Shown in pieces: positions 48,634 through 60,797 of a stretch of DNA of 64,000 nucleotides. Source of the DNA: Porodaedalea pini (Eukaryota; Basidiomycota; Agaricomycetes; Hymenochaetales; Hymenochaetaceae); NCBI GenBank assembly GCA_002794775.1, contig NBAY01000032.1:124001-188000 (forward strand), in the 5' to 3' direction. A model generated the notes under the pieces. That model had not been told where the DNA came from, did not search any database, and worked only from the letters and a program-made list of their open reading frames with translations. The position numbers and the translations under genes are program-made. Position 1 is the stretch's first letter. Each line of letters begins with the position of its first letter.

Positions 48634-49926
48634 AAGTCCCAACCAATTTGATGCAACACAGGCGAGAGGACAGGTGGAAGACATCATCATTCGTTTATTG
48701 TTTGTTCATTTCCTCATCATTTAACCCGCATTTGTACATTGATATAGCACGGTCATTCCATTCCATATGCGTTCATGTGGGTCCCCTTTTCCTTGACATA
48801 TTGGTGATTTAGCATTCTGCTAACGTCTGGCTCCTAGTATGTAGTTCATTAAGACAAGTATCTGCAATCCGCTACGTAGACTGCTGACACGGATGTATCG
48901 ATATCCGGTTTTTCCAGTTCGCGTATGTAGATGGTGAGTTCAATGGAGTTTTGTATGCAAGTTCGTAGATGTCAGAAAATCATGCATGTCGTCTCAAGGG
49001 TGTCCTCAGGATCTGATGGGTCGTCAAAAATGTATCATAACCATAGCTAATGAATGAGACGGCGGGCGAAAACCGGAGAGTGGAAGTATCAGCATCACTC
49101 AGCCCGAGTGAAGTTTATGCAGCATAACGGTATTCTTTCAAAGCGCAGAACAGTCTCAAACCTCATGGGGACACCCCGATATCCTGATCAATCGTCTGTT
49201 CGCGACTTAGGTGCGTGTAGTTTGATCAGGTGGTGAACAAACATACGCTGCACTGGAGTTATGGGATTTTTCTTGATGCCAGATAGTCCTTGCGAGAAAA
49301 TAAGCTCGACATATATTATTATATATACTACAGATCACCCGCTGTGCGACGTGTGGAGACCACTACTAGTAGAGATCATGATACGAGACCTTAATATTGA
49401 CGAAAGATCTGTAGAGTAGACTTCAAGACTTCAAGTTACCAAAGCCCCGTTCGGCACAAGCGGGTCCGCCCCGCCTACTACCTGCCAAAATCACTACATA
49501 GGGATCACCGGAATGTACGCCTATTAGCAACAAACTCACCAGACAAATCACGTAGTCTGGCGGATTCTGCTCATGTCGATTGAGGCCTAAAGACGAACGG
49601 ACAATTGCTCAAGTTCGCTGAAGTTTGCCAGTTTGGCCCCAAGTCGATTGGATTTATACTAATTGCAGGTACAATGGAGCTAGCAAATCTTGTAAGGGGG
49701 ATGTACCCGAAAAATGTTGGAGAACAGACAGCGTTTCTTAGCTCTAAGTCAGGAAACTAGTACTGATTTGTACGCTCTACACAAATCCTGATTACGTGTT
49801 GCCCGTTTTTCGCTTTGCATGCGAGCGGGGAGCCGTAGTTCTCAGCATCTGCCATGGTCATATGAGCTCAAATAGAATGTACAATGTACCTAGCTTCCCT
49901 GGCGAGCTCTTCCTCTTGCGGCGACG
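48634..49926. other. Intergenic region before the acyl-CoA synthetase
   Basis: No gene recognised. ACTAGTACTG lies at 49756-49765, 162 bp before the start codon. Confidence 0.5.
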
Positions 49927-52628
49927 ATGCTCAGGTCGCTTGAGCTTCGAACGACGCTTCCGCTATCCACAAAATGGCGTCTTTCAGCAAGTTCGAATCG
50001 GAGGAACCTGCTTACATTGTCACGCGTCGAAGGAACGAGAGAGCCCCCTCTAAGCAACGACACGCTGACAAGCTATTTCGAGAATGAACTTTTGTCCAAG
50101 CTCGCGTCAAGGCCTGCCTTGATATGTAAGAAGGAGAAGCCGCGAGCGCACGCTGGACCGCTGCAACATAATCTTGGCCGGTCCGACTGTCTCGCATGGA
50201 GTTTTGAAGAGTTCAATCGTCATATAGAAGCACTGGCCTATGGTCTGCGATCTCTTGATGTGAAAGAGGGAGACAGAGTCGGCGTGGTCATGGGAAACAA
50301 CAGGTTGGATTCTAAACGAGCCTCTCAATCATATCGGTCTTACGCGACTCGCACAGTGCGTATGCCTCTCTGCAATGGGCTTGTGCAAGGATAGGCGCCA
50401 TTCTTGTCACAATCAATCCGGCTTATCGCGTCCATGAGCTGGTAAGAAATTCGTCCTTTCTCGAAGAAACCATACTCATGTATCTGAAAGATCAATACAT
50501 TGAAGCTAGTCGGAGTTAGCACTCTGGTGGTTGTGCCGCGAATACGGACTTCAAACTACCTTTCTGCGCTTGCAGAGGCAATTCCAGGACTGACATCTTG
50601 TCATGCAGGAGAAATACTCGTCGAGGAGCTCCCTGAGCTGCGAAACGTTCTCGTCGTAGACAATACCATGGGATCCGACGTATACCAGAAGTTGCTGGAT
50701 GATGTGAAGTGTGCTGTTGATTTTCGGGAAGCTTTCGAATGGCACGAGAGCTCTAGCGAACGGAGGGCCGTGGAAGAGATCCAAGGAGCAGCGACGAACG
50801 ACGACATAATCAATCTTCAATTTACAAGGTGGACGACTATTAGTTGTTCATTCTGTCAAGTCCGCTAATGTCATTATAGTGGTACGACCGGAGCCCCGAA
50901 AGCAGTTTCGGTAGGCCTCTTGTTTTTTCTCTCTAACTAACATATTGACCGTCTAACTCTGTGGAACAGCTTACCCACAAGAATCTTCTTAACAATGGCA
51001 TATTCATTGGCCGATGTATGAGACTAACTCCGGATGATGTTCTATGCAAGTGTCGAGTCTCGTCGGACATAAAATTGGCTCCATAGTCTAACCTCCTTGC
51101 AGGCAATGTACCGCCGCTGTTTCATTGCTTTGATGAGTAACGTCTCGCTATCTTGCTCTGTTTTTGACACTTATACTCGCAAACTATACGCTTAGTGTTG
51201 GGCAACCTCGCTGCATGGTCACATGGCTCATGCATCGTGTACCCAAGCGAGATATTCCATCCCCCTTCGATAGTCGATGCCGTAGAACAGGAACAGTGTA
51301 CTGCACTCCATGGAGTTCCGACGCATTTTCTTGGTGTGCTCAGCGAAATGGAGAAGCGGCGAGCTATGGGGGAAAGACTGGACATGCGCAGGTTGAGGTT
51401 AAGTCAGACATTTCGTATGTCCACCAGCGTGTGCTGACCTATCTTAAAAAGGACCGGCATCGCCGCTGGATCTCCCGTGCCCATAGAGCTCATGCAGCGC
51501 CTGATACGCGAGCTGAACCTCGTAGAGCTCACGAACGCATATGGAATGAGTACGTATTGTTATAAATATATATGATTTGAAAGAAGGCTCAGTTCTTGTC
51601 TGGCGTAAACAGCGGAAACAAGGTCTGTTTGACTTTCACACAACAGGCAAAACATACTGAACTCATGCCTCCGGGTACACCTAGCCCAGTGTCGTTTCAG
51701 ACGACACCCGACGATCCGATTGTCAAACGTACCGAAACCGTTGGAAAGGTCCAACCACATGTCAAGGCCAAGCTCATTGATGCTGAAGGCAATGTCGTGC
51801 CAATCGGAAAGCCCGGCGAGATTTGCGTTTCGGGTTACCTGGTGCAGAAGGGGTGAGGGTTTTCTTCGCGAGGCCTGGTGTGTTGGGACTAACTCTGATA
51901 TAGATACTGGCAGGATGAAGGACAGACAGATTCAGTTATGAAAAGGCATTCTGATGAGCCCGATACACTATGGATGCACACGGGAGACATTGGGATACTG
52001 GACGAAGATGGGTACCTTCGAGGTGGGTCTCTATTTCTTATTGCAAATTGTTCTGCGCTCACGTCATTGAACCAGTCGTTGGACGTAGCAAAGTAGGCTT
52101 AAGTCAAATGTGGAGTCCGTAAGCTCATCCATTTTCTATAAATTCTAGGATGTCATCATCCGGGGCGGAGAGGTGAGATAGCTATGGTCTGCATCTCACC
52201 GTCGCATTGTGTTTCTGACTTCATTGCCTAAAGAATCTGTTTCCCGTGCAAATTGAGAACAATCTCACGTTCCATCCAGCCATCCGTGAGGCGGCAGCGG
52301 TTGCCGTTCCGGACAGCAAATATGGTGAAGTAGTCGGGGCTTGGGTAGTACGTGAGGAGGGTACGCACGTGTCCCGGGAGGAAGTGCGAAGATGGGTCGC
52401 GGAGGGCATGAACCCTCAGGTACGCATACTTCAAATGTTCTGAGAAATTCGGGGTTGATTAGCCACCGCGGAACAATCTAGAATGCCCCGGCGTGGGTTT
52501 GGTTCATGGGCGAAGAGGGCGCTCCGCCGAGCCTCCCGAAGACGGCGAGCGGGAAGGTCCAGAAGCATATATTGCGAGACTGGACAAAAGACTTAATAGC
52601 CCGAGGTGTGGGTCGAGTAAAAGAGTGA
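49927..52628 (+). CDS. Medium-chain acyl-CoA synthetase, ACSF2-like (AMP-forming)
   Basis: ANL-superfamily ligase that activates a carboxylic (probably fatty) acid to its acyl-CoA through an acyl-adenylate. The first 30 residues ([20 protein letters not shown]) are rich in Arg/Ser/Thr without acids, like a mitochondrial presequence. An N-terminal domain gives [20 protein letters not shown] and [12 protein letters not shown]. After a short intron comes [17 protein letters not shown]. The AMP-binding signature [11 protein letters not shown] spans an intron near 50880-50910, then [28 protein letters not shown] and [34 protein letters not shown] is the A5-like motif, [15 protein letters not shown] the Asp-containing A7, [13 protein letters not shown] the A8, and [12 protein letters not shown] carries the C-terminal catalytic Lys. 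Ends VGRVKE. Complete and probably active, about 12 exons. Confidence 0.9.
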
Positions 52629-53229
52629 AGTGCAGCCGATGATGCCTATTCTCTTTGTAATTGGAATCATCTACTCAAGTTTCCATGGAAGGATCTGCAC
52701 GACTTGCGCCTAAGACAAGTTATGACGGCAAAATCGGGCAGTCGACTCATTCATCACCTTACCATCTCGTTTCGACGTCAAGTATAATGGAGTGAAATTT
52801 GTCCAAATTTAGGGCACTTCTGACTCATTCTCTTGTGGTTCACTCAGGGGTCAGTTGTGTGGCTTAATAAAGTTCACTCCTAACCCAGCAGAGGGCCTGT
52901 GCATTGTCGATGCTATGCATGCATTGTCTCGACATAATAAGGTACATGCCTCTTACGTGCTTGGCCTTAAGGGGCCAAAGCTCAAGCCAAACAGCACTTG
53001 TGGCTGGTACACCAACTGTCGCATTCCCCTGCAAACCACCATCCGACTTCCTGAGCTGAGTGAACGTTTCATTGTCACCCTGGACAAAGCGTCGATACGT
53101 GGCCTTACCGATATCGCCGCGCTTTGTCTGAGTCCGATATAAAACTAGATGATGTTCGACTAACGAGCTTCAGCGGACTTCGGTGTTCCTCTATCTTGCT
53201 AGACTTTACTCATCAGATCTTTTTCAACA
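52629..53229. other. Intergenic region before the zinc-finger gene
   Basis: An open frame of 95 codons (52855-53142 plus) has no family or coding look. Nothing else seen. Confidence 0.5.
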
Positions 53230-54292
53230 ATGCCTCGCATCTCCACTGGTCCCTTTGGCATCGCGAAGAAGTTCGTCTGTGACAGGTGCGGGCTTTCGTT
53301 TGGTCGCAGAAACGATTTAGCCCGTCATGAAAAAGCCCATAATCCCAATGCAGAGTATGTGTGCTAATCACCTACCCATGATATATCCTTTACTAATAAC
53401 GACTAAGCAGCAGATTTAAGTGCCCACATGAAGATTGTGGTTATTCTGCGCTTCAAAAGAGCAATGTTACAAATCACATGAATGCCAGGCAGTGAGCGTT
53501 TCCCGGAGATTCTGATACTGAAGCGATGGCTAACTTGACTTTTCCAGCACACAGGATCGAAGATACAATTGCCGTTTTGATCCACTGTGTCCTAAGTCGT
53601 ACGTTGACCCTTCAGCACGTATACGTCATGAGAAAAAACGACACAATCACAATCACAAGTCATTGCAAGAAGCCAACAAAATATCTTTACGTGGAGAAAC
53701 TGGAATAGAAGAGCCCTTGGCATCTGGTCCTCCAGATGAGATTACCATGGAAGCTGAATGTTTTGATCGTGCTGCATTGGTGAACGCACCTTGCACCGGA
53801 AACAAAGTCTTAGGTCATGCGGATCAGACGCAGAAGCTGAACATGATTCCTCCGTCTTCGAATTCTCTTTCTCCGTTGACTACGTCTTTTGATAACCTGC
53901 GCCTTCGCGACTTACACCCAATGCCCTCTGCATCTGCGGAAAGGCCCACGCTTCCCGGAGTGCAGGCCATCATGGCACAGTGCCCAGGCTACAGTGCATA
54001 CTCGCCCGCAACTCAGAACTTCTTCTCCTCGAGGACTCTGCCGCCACTCCAGCCATCATCTATCCGTCCGCTTAGCAAGTACACTGCCGCTCATGCTAGT
54101 TCATCTCCAAGCTTCGCGGGCGCGACACAAAGTTCACGTGGATATGATTCACAGACGAACTCCCTGACATCCCAGCTCTCCAATGACTCACGTCTAAAGG
54201 GAATATTGCTTCGCAGGAAGGAAGCGAAGGTGATCAAGAATGGAAAGGAATACTTAGTTTCTTTCCAGACGACCATCAGGGAAAACAAGTGA
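53230..54292 (+). CDS. C2H2 zinc-finger protein
   Basis: Probable nuclear DNA-binding regulator of about 300 residues. It starts MPRISTGPFGIAKKFVCDRC. Three fingers sit at the N-terminus, each near an intron: CDRCGLSFGRRNDLARHEKA plus a second His, CPHEDCGYSALQKSNVTNHM followed by NARH, and a weaker third, CRFDPLCPKSYVDPSARI followed by RHEKKRH. The rest is Ser/Pro-rich and disordered (53780-54170), and the C-terminus ends with a basic block KGILLRRKEAKVIKNGKEYL and VSFQTTIRENK. Spacing of fingers two and three is wider than classical, as in some fungal regulators. Targets are unknown. Confidence 0.8.
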
Positions 54293-54580
54293 CTATATGC
54301 TTGCTTTTAATTGGAGATTATCCTAAACATATGATTATGCTCTACCATTTATGCATTATGCTATTTTTTTTCTTGTTATATTTATGTGCATTCTTGTAGC
54401 AGTATGCAAGGGCTCTAGATTAATACGATTCTTTCAATAATGAAGCTGCTGCATAAGAGTCAAAACACGAGTTTCTGACACATATCACGGTCACGTGTTG
54501 TTGATCTATCGTGATCCGTGGTCACACTTTCCTTCAACCAACAACAACCATCTGCGAACAGCGGCTTCAGCTACTCTATC

Positions 54581-57500
54581 ATGTCGTGCACCCCTCACGA
54601 GTCTGGCAGCGCGTCGCCGAAGACAATGCGCTCAACTTCCTTCTCTGAACGTCGTCCTTTTGCACCCGTTACTCCTCAGCGCAACAACCGCGCAAACAGA
54701 ATGCGCGTCGCGTCCTCGCCGCTTACTCCTTCCAACTCCAATTCTAGCGTCATTTCCAGCCCTTTTACTCCCATAACGAACGTCTACTCATCTTCTTCAT
54801 CTCTCGTCTCTCCGATTCGTCTGTGTCAACCAAGGTTGGGTTCTCGCCCGAGTCCATCAAGTCAAGGCAGAGGAGCGTCGCCGATGCCACTCATAACTGG
54901 AGATCCCGTGCTAAGGAAAACGGTATCAAAGTCGACAGCGATGAGTTCTCTTACGGTGTGTGCTGTACTCCCGAAGTCACTGTACACATACATGGTCACT
55001 TACCTATGGCTTGTTTAGCTGATGCCCTCGCTCTTAACTCGCCTAAAGGTAGGCTATTATAGGACCTATTACGAATATATAAAATAATCTTTTTGCAGAT
55101 TCTGTTCCTACCTCTTTCCTTTCGACTCACAGACGCTCTCGCCAAGCCCTTTTCCAAACCAACTCTTCGGATGGCATGGCCTTCATTTCTCCAACGACGA
55201 CGCGCATGTCTGCTCATGATGGTGCCGCTACTGTTCCAATCCCTTCTAGCCTTGCATCATCTCTCCTCAATACCCCTGAATCTGCTCAATCTCTTTCGGC
55301 TTCGTTTACATTAGCTACTCCATCTCCACGTTCGTCGCTTGCGATCGTCCAGCGGCTTCGACAGCGGGGAAGCGTGACTGATCCTGCGCGTCCCAGGAGA
55401 CGTTACATCTCTGGACCTATCTCTGTGTGTGATGGCATTATGTTTCTAAGAGAAATCAAGGACTGACTTGATACGTTTGTCTCAGGGTGAAACTCTTTTC
55501 GACATTGATGAGAATGCTCCCTCAAGTGCGCCCTTTTCTGGGACATTCGGCTCTCCCATAACCCTTAGAGAAGATAACGACACCTTCGTAGCGAAGACCA
55601 AGAGATGCGTCTCTGCACCATTCATAGCGGCTCGGTTCTATGAAGGTTATGAGGATGAACAGGACGATGATGAATTCGAGGACGACGGTCTGCCTAGCGC
55701 ACCCAAGTCATCGAGAGCGCGTACGCAGTCTGTCTCATCACTGCCCACCGTCATGTCGGCGACAGAACAAACAGACGTTGCCAGCGAGAGCACGACCGAA
55801 GATGTGTGCTCAGTGTGCTCTGCGTCGTCGTCGCCTCTATCCGTCCTCATCCCTTGCGAACATCTGATCTGCTCTTCGTGCCTTACGAGCTCCTTAAACA
55901 TTGTCGGCGAAAAGGATATGCGCTGCGCTACATGTGACAAACCCGTGGGGGACTTTAGGCTTCTTTCGCCTCTTAAGATCTGCGCGGAGACCTCCGGAGA
56001 AAAGAACGGGAGCAGTAATGATGCCATGGGTAGTAAGGACGAGTCATCAATGCGCCTCCTTCCTAGCGCAATTGAGGATCTTTCTATTAACGATAGCGAT
56101 GGCAAGAAAAGCAAGCAGCAGGGATACGAGGGGCGTACGATGCAGAAGACCTTTATGACACCGACTGTCGGGTTTTCTAGTGGCGAAGTTGCTAATGTCG
56201 TCATCCTTCGTATCGACAATGTGCCTTGGGTGCGTGCATTTCTCCCTTCTGGCTCTCTCTAAGCTGAAAGGTACGATAGGATGTTACGCCTATGTCCTTG
56301 GTTGATTTCTTTTCTCCTCATGCTGTTGTTCGTGCGCACGTACTGCTTGATCCGAAGGGCAAGACGCTCTCTCATGCATATGTCGAGGTCCCTGCTGGTG
56401 ATGCCCGGAATGCATTGAGAGGAGTGCAGAACAAGAGTCTTGGGAAGGGCAGAAGGCTGCGGGGTGTCACTGTCACCATGAGTAGCCAGGCTGAGCTCAT
56501 GCGTGCTGTACGTAAAGCTTACTGTCTAAGAAGAGCGCCATTAACTTAAGTCGAATCTGCTAGTTGTTTCCCAGTTGGCTTGGAGGGTTTGACGGAACTC
56601 ATCCGACTCTTGATGGGCTTGATCGCTCTACCATGGTTCGTACGCTTGAGAACGGACTTATCACCTTGCCGGAGATCGACGGCCTTATTGCACTGATGAA
56701 AAACCCAAAGGTAAGCTTGTATCGGTCACTCTGACTACTCGTGATATTTACTTTCCTTTGATTCAGTCTCATTTCCTGAAGGTTCCGACGCTTCCGTTTT
56801 ACTCGCTCGTGTCTATTCTGTCGAAGTTCCCTGCCGAAGGGGATAGTCGTGTCTTCTGGAGCGCCAAGCTTCGGGATGTGCTGTATGGTTCGTGCATTTC
56901 ATGTTTCCGTTATCCACGACGGCTAATAACTATTGTTCGTACTGCTATTCAGAACTAACGAACGGTGAGCTGTGTTCGCAGTCTCGGCAAATGATTTAGT
57001 CTGACTTCGTTACCCCCCAGCTGCCTGCGACCTACTTGTTGAACGTATCAAAACAGAGTTCCATGATCAGCCTGTTCTTGAGAGTGTTGTTTCGACTGCA
57101 ACCAACTGTCATCGTATGTATTACTATATTTCTTCCGTAAGGCGACTATGAACTCAACTTTCATTGTTACAGTATTCACTGATGTCCAGCGCGTCAGGCT
57201 TTTCGATAGGGTCGTCGATGCAATCAGTGCCAAGGGTGGCCAATTATCTTGCATGCCTCCCGACACGACGTCTGTATCCATTTCAATGTCTCCTCGGTCG
57301 GACGAAGGTATCATGCTTGATGATAGCGCGTCCTCTGTTTCTACCGCGTCCGTTCATGGTGGACATAATCAGCGGAGTCTCGGCCACGGGAATCCTTCGA
57401 TAATGCGCCAGAACGGCAATCCATTCGCGTATACCGGCATTGCCCCCTTCGAAGCCTCCCTTCAGTCAGCCTTCGCTGGGTTAATGTCGCCTCATATGAT

Positions 57501-57720
57501 CAACTCTCCTCCGGGTCTGGGCTTCCCGAATGCCAGCATGAACGCTGGGATACCGTTTTCCTTGAATGGCTCGGTGCATGCGCCTTATGATATGCTCGCC
57601 CGCGAGTTTAATGTCGAGCCGGACCTTGTGGCTGCTCTCGCACAAAGGCTTGCCTACACGGGTCAAACTATGTCTCCTCAGGCCATGGGGGCCTTCGCAT
57701 ACGTCAACGGAAGGATGTAA
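54581..57720 (+). CDS. Protein with RING-type zinc finger and RNA-recognition motif
   Basis: Probable RNA-binding protein with a possible ubiquitin-ligase module; I know no characterised homologue. The start MSCTPHESGSASPKTMRSTS opens a Ser/Pro-rich N-terminus. After several exons comes AIVQRLRQRGSVTDPARPRR, then an acidic stretch (EGYEDEQDDDEFEDDG). A C4-like RING follows: CSVCSASSSPLSVLIPCEHL, ICSSCL and RCATCDKPVGDF (about 55800-55960). An RRM starts at VANVVILRIDNVPW, and after an intron reads PMSLVDFFSPHAVVRAHVLL and THSHAYVEV-like SHAYVEVPAGDARNALRG. A conserved helical block follows (LPEIDGLIALMKNPK, VPTLPFYSLVSILSKFP, ACDLLVERIKTEFHDQPVLE). The tail is rich in Met/Pro/Gly and ends YVNGRM. 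Reading frame changes near 54800 without a normal intron (see findings). Confidence 0.78.
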
Positions 57721-58255
57721 AATGGCCTCATATCATACTCTTCACGGCGCACGATTAGACTTTACTTATCCTCGGGTTCCATTCTCGTTTGTTACCAAGA
57801 TGCATTTTCACTCTGCATTCATCCTCGCATGTCACACGTATCAACCATGACCCTGCCACGCATCGCCGAGAGGCCCGGTTCGCACTGCTTATCATCATCA
57901 CTCCTTCGCTCATCGCCAACGCTGCTTCTAATGACTCCATCCGACCTATTTCATGTCCTCATCCATGCCCTTTCACTCGCTCATCCATTTCTTGGTCGCC
58001 GAGTGCCCATTTGTTCCATCAGACACAACGTTGCTCATCACTGTCACTATTTATGCTGTTGTACCATCAAAAGTTCGTTAGCACTGACGATAATTCCGCG
58101 TTCGTTTACTCGTTCTATACCGCATATGTCCATAGTCAGCAATAATCAAAGACTTCATGATCAATGAGATGCACGTCGTATTTTGAGGCTTGATTTACAC
58201 TATTCTCTGAATTTAGTATGAGTAAGAGAAAATCTTTTTAACCGCAGGATGTTTA
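57721..58255. other. 3' flank of the RING/RRM gene up to the transposon nest
   Basis: Only short, overlapping open frames with no family. The first transposon boundary is at 58256. Confidence 0.5.
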
Positions 58256-58382
58256 CAGCCTTTTTCATAAGTCCTGCGACACGTGCATGTCACGTGAAGT
58301 GAGCCGCGTCAGAGCCAAAGTGTCGAAAAATTAGAATGAATGCCTATTTTCTCTGTGAATTCTGCACAGAACCTGCTCATTA
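58256..58382. mobile_element. 5' fragment of a foldback/MITE element, interrupted by the Tigger element
   Basis: These 127 bp align without gaps to the first 127 bp of the element at 9028 (9028-9154), starting CAGCCTTTTTCATAAG after TA. It breaks off at a TA inside the arm, where the pogo/Tigger element begins. Four differences from the 9-kb left arm are seen in the first 90 bp, three of them CpG transitions, with this copy keeping the CpG form. Confidence 0.85.
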
Positions 58383-60797
58383 CCGTCATGGACCGGTCCT
58401 TGAAACAGCACTTTTTATTTTTATTTTTACACCATTTCTTCACCAATTTTTTCAAAACAAAAAATATTACATTAAAGCTATGTTACTAAGGTCCATCTGT
58501 GTGAAATTTTGAGTGAAAAAAGTCAGGAATAAATGAGTTATGAATTGCATACATTTTGACTCTAAATCAGCATGTCACCGCTCCTTGAAACACAACTTTC
58601 CCACGCTCATCTTCACTCGGAATTTGAGCTATTGCCCTCATTTCCGCTGACATTTTCAATGTCAATTTCTTCCAAATCATCCTCAGCATCTTTTGGAAGC
58701 TTTGGCCTAGGAATGGGTGGTTCAAGGAGGCCTCTTTTAGGCTTATTCCACCTCACTTTCCTTTTTTCCTTCTTTGCTGCATCCCTTTCCTGCTCCCATT
58801 CTACAACTTTTGCTTTCCAGTCACTAGTTAACTTTGCATTTCTGGCTCTCCTCTCTGCACGGAGCCTTTCCCATTCCCTAAGCTTCTCACTGTAGTCCTT
58901 TTTAATAGCCCTCCTTTTCTCCTTTTCTGCCTCCTCAGTAAGCTGGTGCTCAACATATTCTTTGACCCTTTCTGTAAAGTCATCTCCTGTGAGTAGCCTA
59001 GGCAGCCCATCTCCAAGAAGCTTTCCACTACCCTTTGGGAGCTTCTGAAGCTGCTCTTTTGCAAAGAGCTGCTTTCTCAGCCTCTCACAGTAAATATTTT
59101 GAAGTACCAAACTTGCTTGTAACCCTACTATTACTCCATGCTGTTTAGCCTCTCTTTTGATATATTCTTCCAGCTCATTCTGAAGCTGTTCTTCCAGCTC
59201 ACTTCCTGGTATAGAGCTCAGAAGATCTGCTGGAATTTTCTTTAGAGAGGTGATGCTAGAAAAATGAAAGGGGGGTTCAGATGAGGATTTAACAGGTGAC
59301 TGAGATACTAGATATCCAGCAGATGTCTGAGATAACCCTTGAACTGTATTATTAGATTCTGATAATAGTACGGGGTCAATAGGAGTACTCTCAGCATCTC
59401 TCTCAGTTATTGTCTCCTGTTTACCCTCCCTTTCATTTAATGAGAGATTTTGAGCCTGTGTGATAAGTTTGACAATTGCCTTTACTGGTGATGGCTGAGG
59501 TAAAGGAAGGCCAGATCCTGTATGTGAAGATTCTATACTTGGCTTTAGATATCTAGGATTAATAGCCTTTGAATTAAATGGCCAAATACCAGTTGCAGAA
59601 AAGGTTTTCTTTATATTCTCAGAGGTAAAGACTTTAATATGAGCAGGAGTGTAAACACTTAAAAAATTAGATTTACAGACAGCCTGCCCTGTCTCTGCTT
59701 CAAATGTAAGCATTTCCTCTGAGAATGTAGTCTTTAGAATGCCAAAGATAACAACATCTAAGCCCTGATAAATATGTGTAGCATGGGATGGATAGCAGAG
59801 TACATGTATATTGTTCTCTCTGCAGAATAGGAGAAAAGGTAGTGTTAAACGTGACTGGTGACCATCAACTATTAGGATTCTAGGATGTCCATGGGCTTTC
59901 TGCTTTGTAAGCTCATGAAAGTTCTTAATCCATTCAATACCAATTTCTCCTTCAATATAGCCTTTTTTTGAATATCCTATTCTGTTAAAGTTTGTCAGCT
60001 ACAAGTGACTCAAAATATAAAATAATACACATACACTGCATTCAAAGGATTATTCTGCTTCCATGATATTTGATAAGCTGTCCCAGAGAATATAACTAGA
60101 GGGGGAAGACATGTGCCATCAGCACATATCACTGGAAGTACAGTGATATTTCCTCTGTTTCCACTCTGTTTCTGCTTTTGAGACTTCTTATCTGACCTAC
60201 CAATCACTGTGCTTCTTTTTCCTATACCAGGTTGAAACCCTGTTTCATCTGCTGCATATATGCAGTCAGGTTCAGCATTAGTTTCTGTTAGAGTCTCATC
60301 TAATAGCTTGAACCAGGCTTCATTTGTGGCTGGATTGACAGCATTGGCTCTCTTTCTATCAACAGATGATGAAAGAAATGTTTTAAGATGGCTTGAATGC
60401 TTTTCAAGTTGTCTGTCAGTCCAATTCTTGCCTAATCCAGAGAAATCATCTCCAAGCCAACTTCTGAGTATATGCTCTGCTGCCTCTTTGAAAGTTTTGT
60501 GTGTAAGAGGTATAGAGCGCTCAGAAAGCTCTTCAGCCATTTTAATAAGTTTTTCAACCTCCTCTGGTTGAAGCCATCCTTTTTCCTCATTAAACTGGCT
60601 GAGAGATTTCCCTCCAGCAGCATGACACAGAAGTGTGTTATGATTAAGGGGTATGAGTTTTCCTGTTTTATCTTCATACTCCTTTGACACTTCTTGACAT
60701 ATAGTCCTGGCTCCCTTTCTATTGCTTTCTGGCTTTTGAAGCTCAGAGAGATACACCTTAACAGCTTCAGCCATTAAGTGATCTTTCTCTTCTCTAG
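58383..60797 (-). mobile_element. pogo/Tigger-type DNA transposon, interrupted by a gypsy retrotransposon
   Basis: The left end appears to be CCGTCATGGACCGGTCC at 58383, directly after a TA inside the foldback fragment, in keeping with pogo target use. The transposase lies on the minus strand from 58613. The other end is not in the window because the LTR at 60798 is inserted within the transposase N-terminal codons. Confidence 0.78.
58613..60797 (-). CDS. pogo/Tigger-family transposase (5' end disrupted by LTR insertion)
   Basis: DDE_1-type transposase in two exons (60037-60797 and 58613-59998) with a 38-bp intron at 59999-60036 whose removal keeps frame. The N-terminal part has REEKDHLMAEAVKVYLSEL and a CENP-B-like helix-turn-helix region with PLNHNTLLCHAAGGKSLSQF and SIPLTHKTFKEAAEHIL. 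The catalytic domain has IYAADETGFQPGIGKR (first Asp), after the splice GYIEGEIGIEWIKNF and ILIVDGHQSRLTLPFLLF (second Asp), HVLCYPSHATHIYQGLDVV (third Asp) and IKKTFSATGIWPFNSKAINP. The C-terminus is Lys/Arg-rich (coiled, 58750-59000) and ends VSGNEGNSSNSE. No internal stop occurs in about 715 codons, so it was probably active until the retrotransposon landed in its first codons. The frame reaches the LTR edge; M at 60774 is only the first remaining ATG. Confidence 0.87.
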
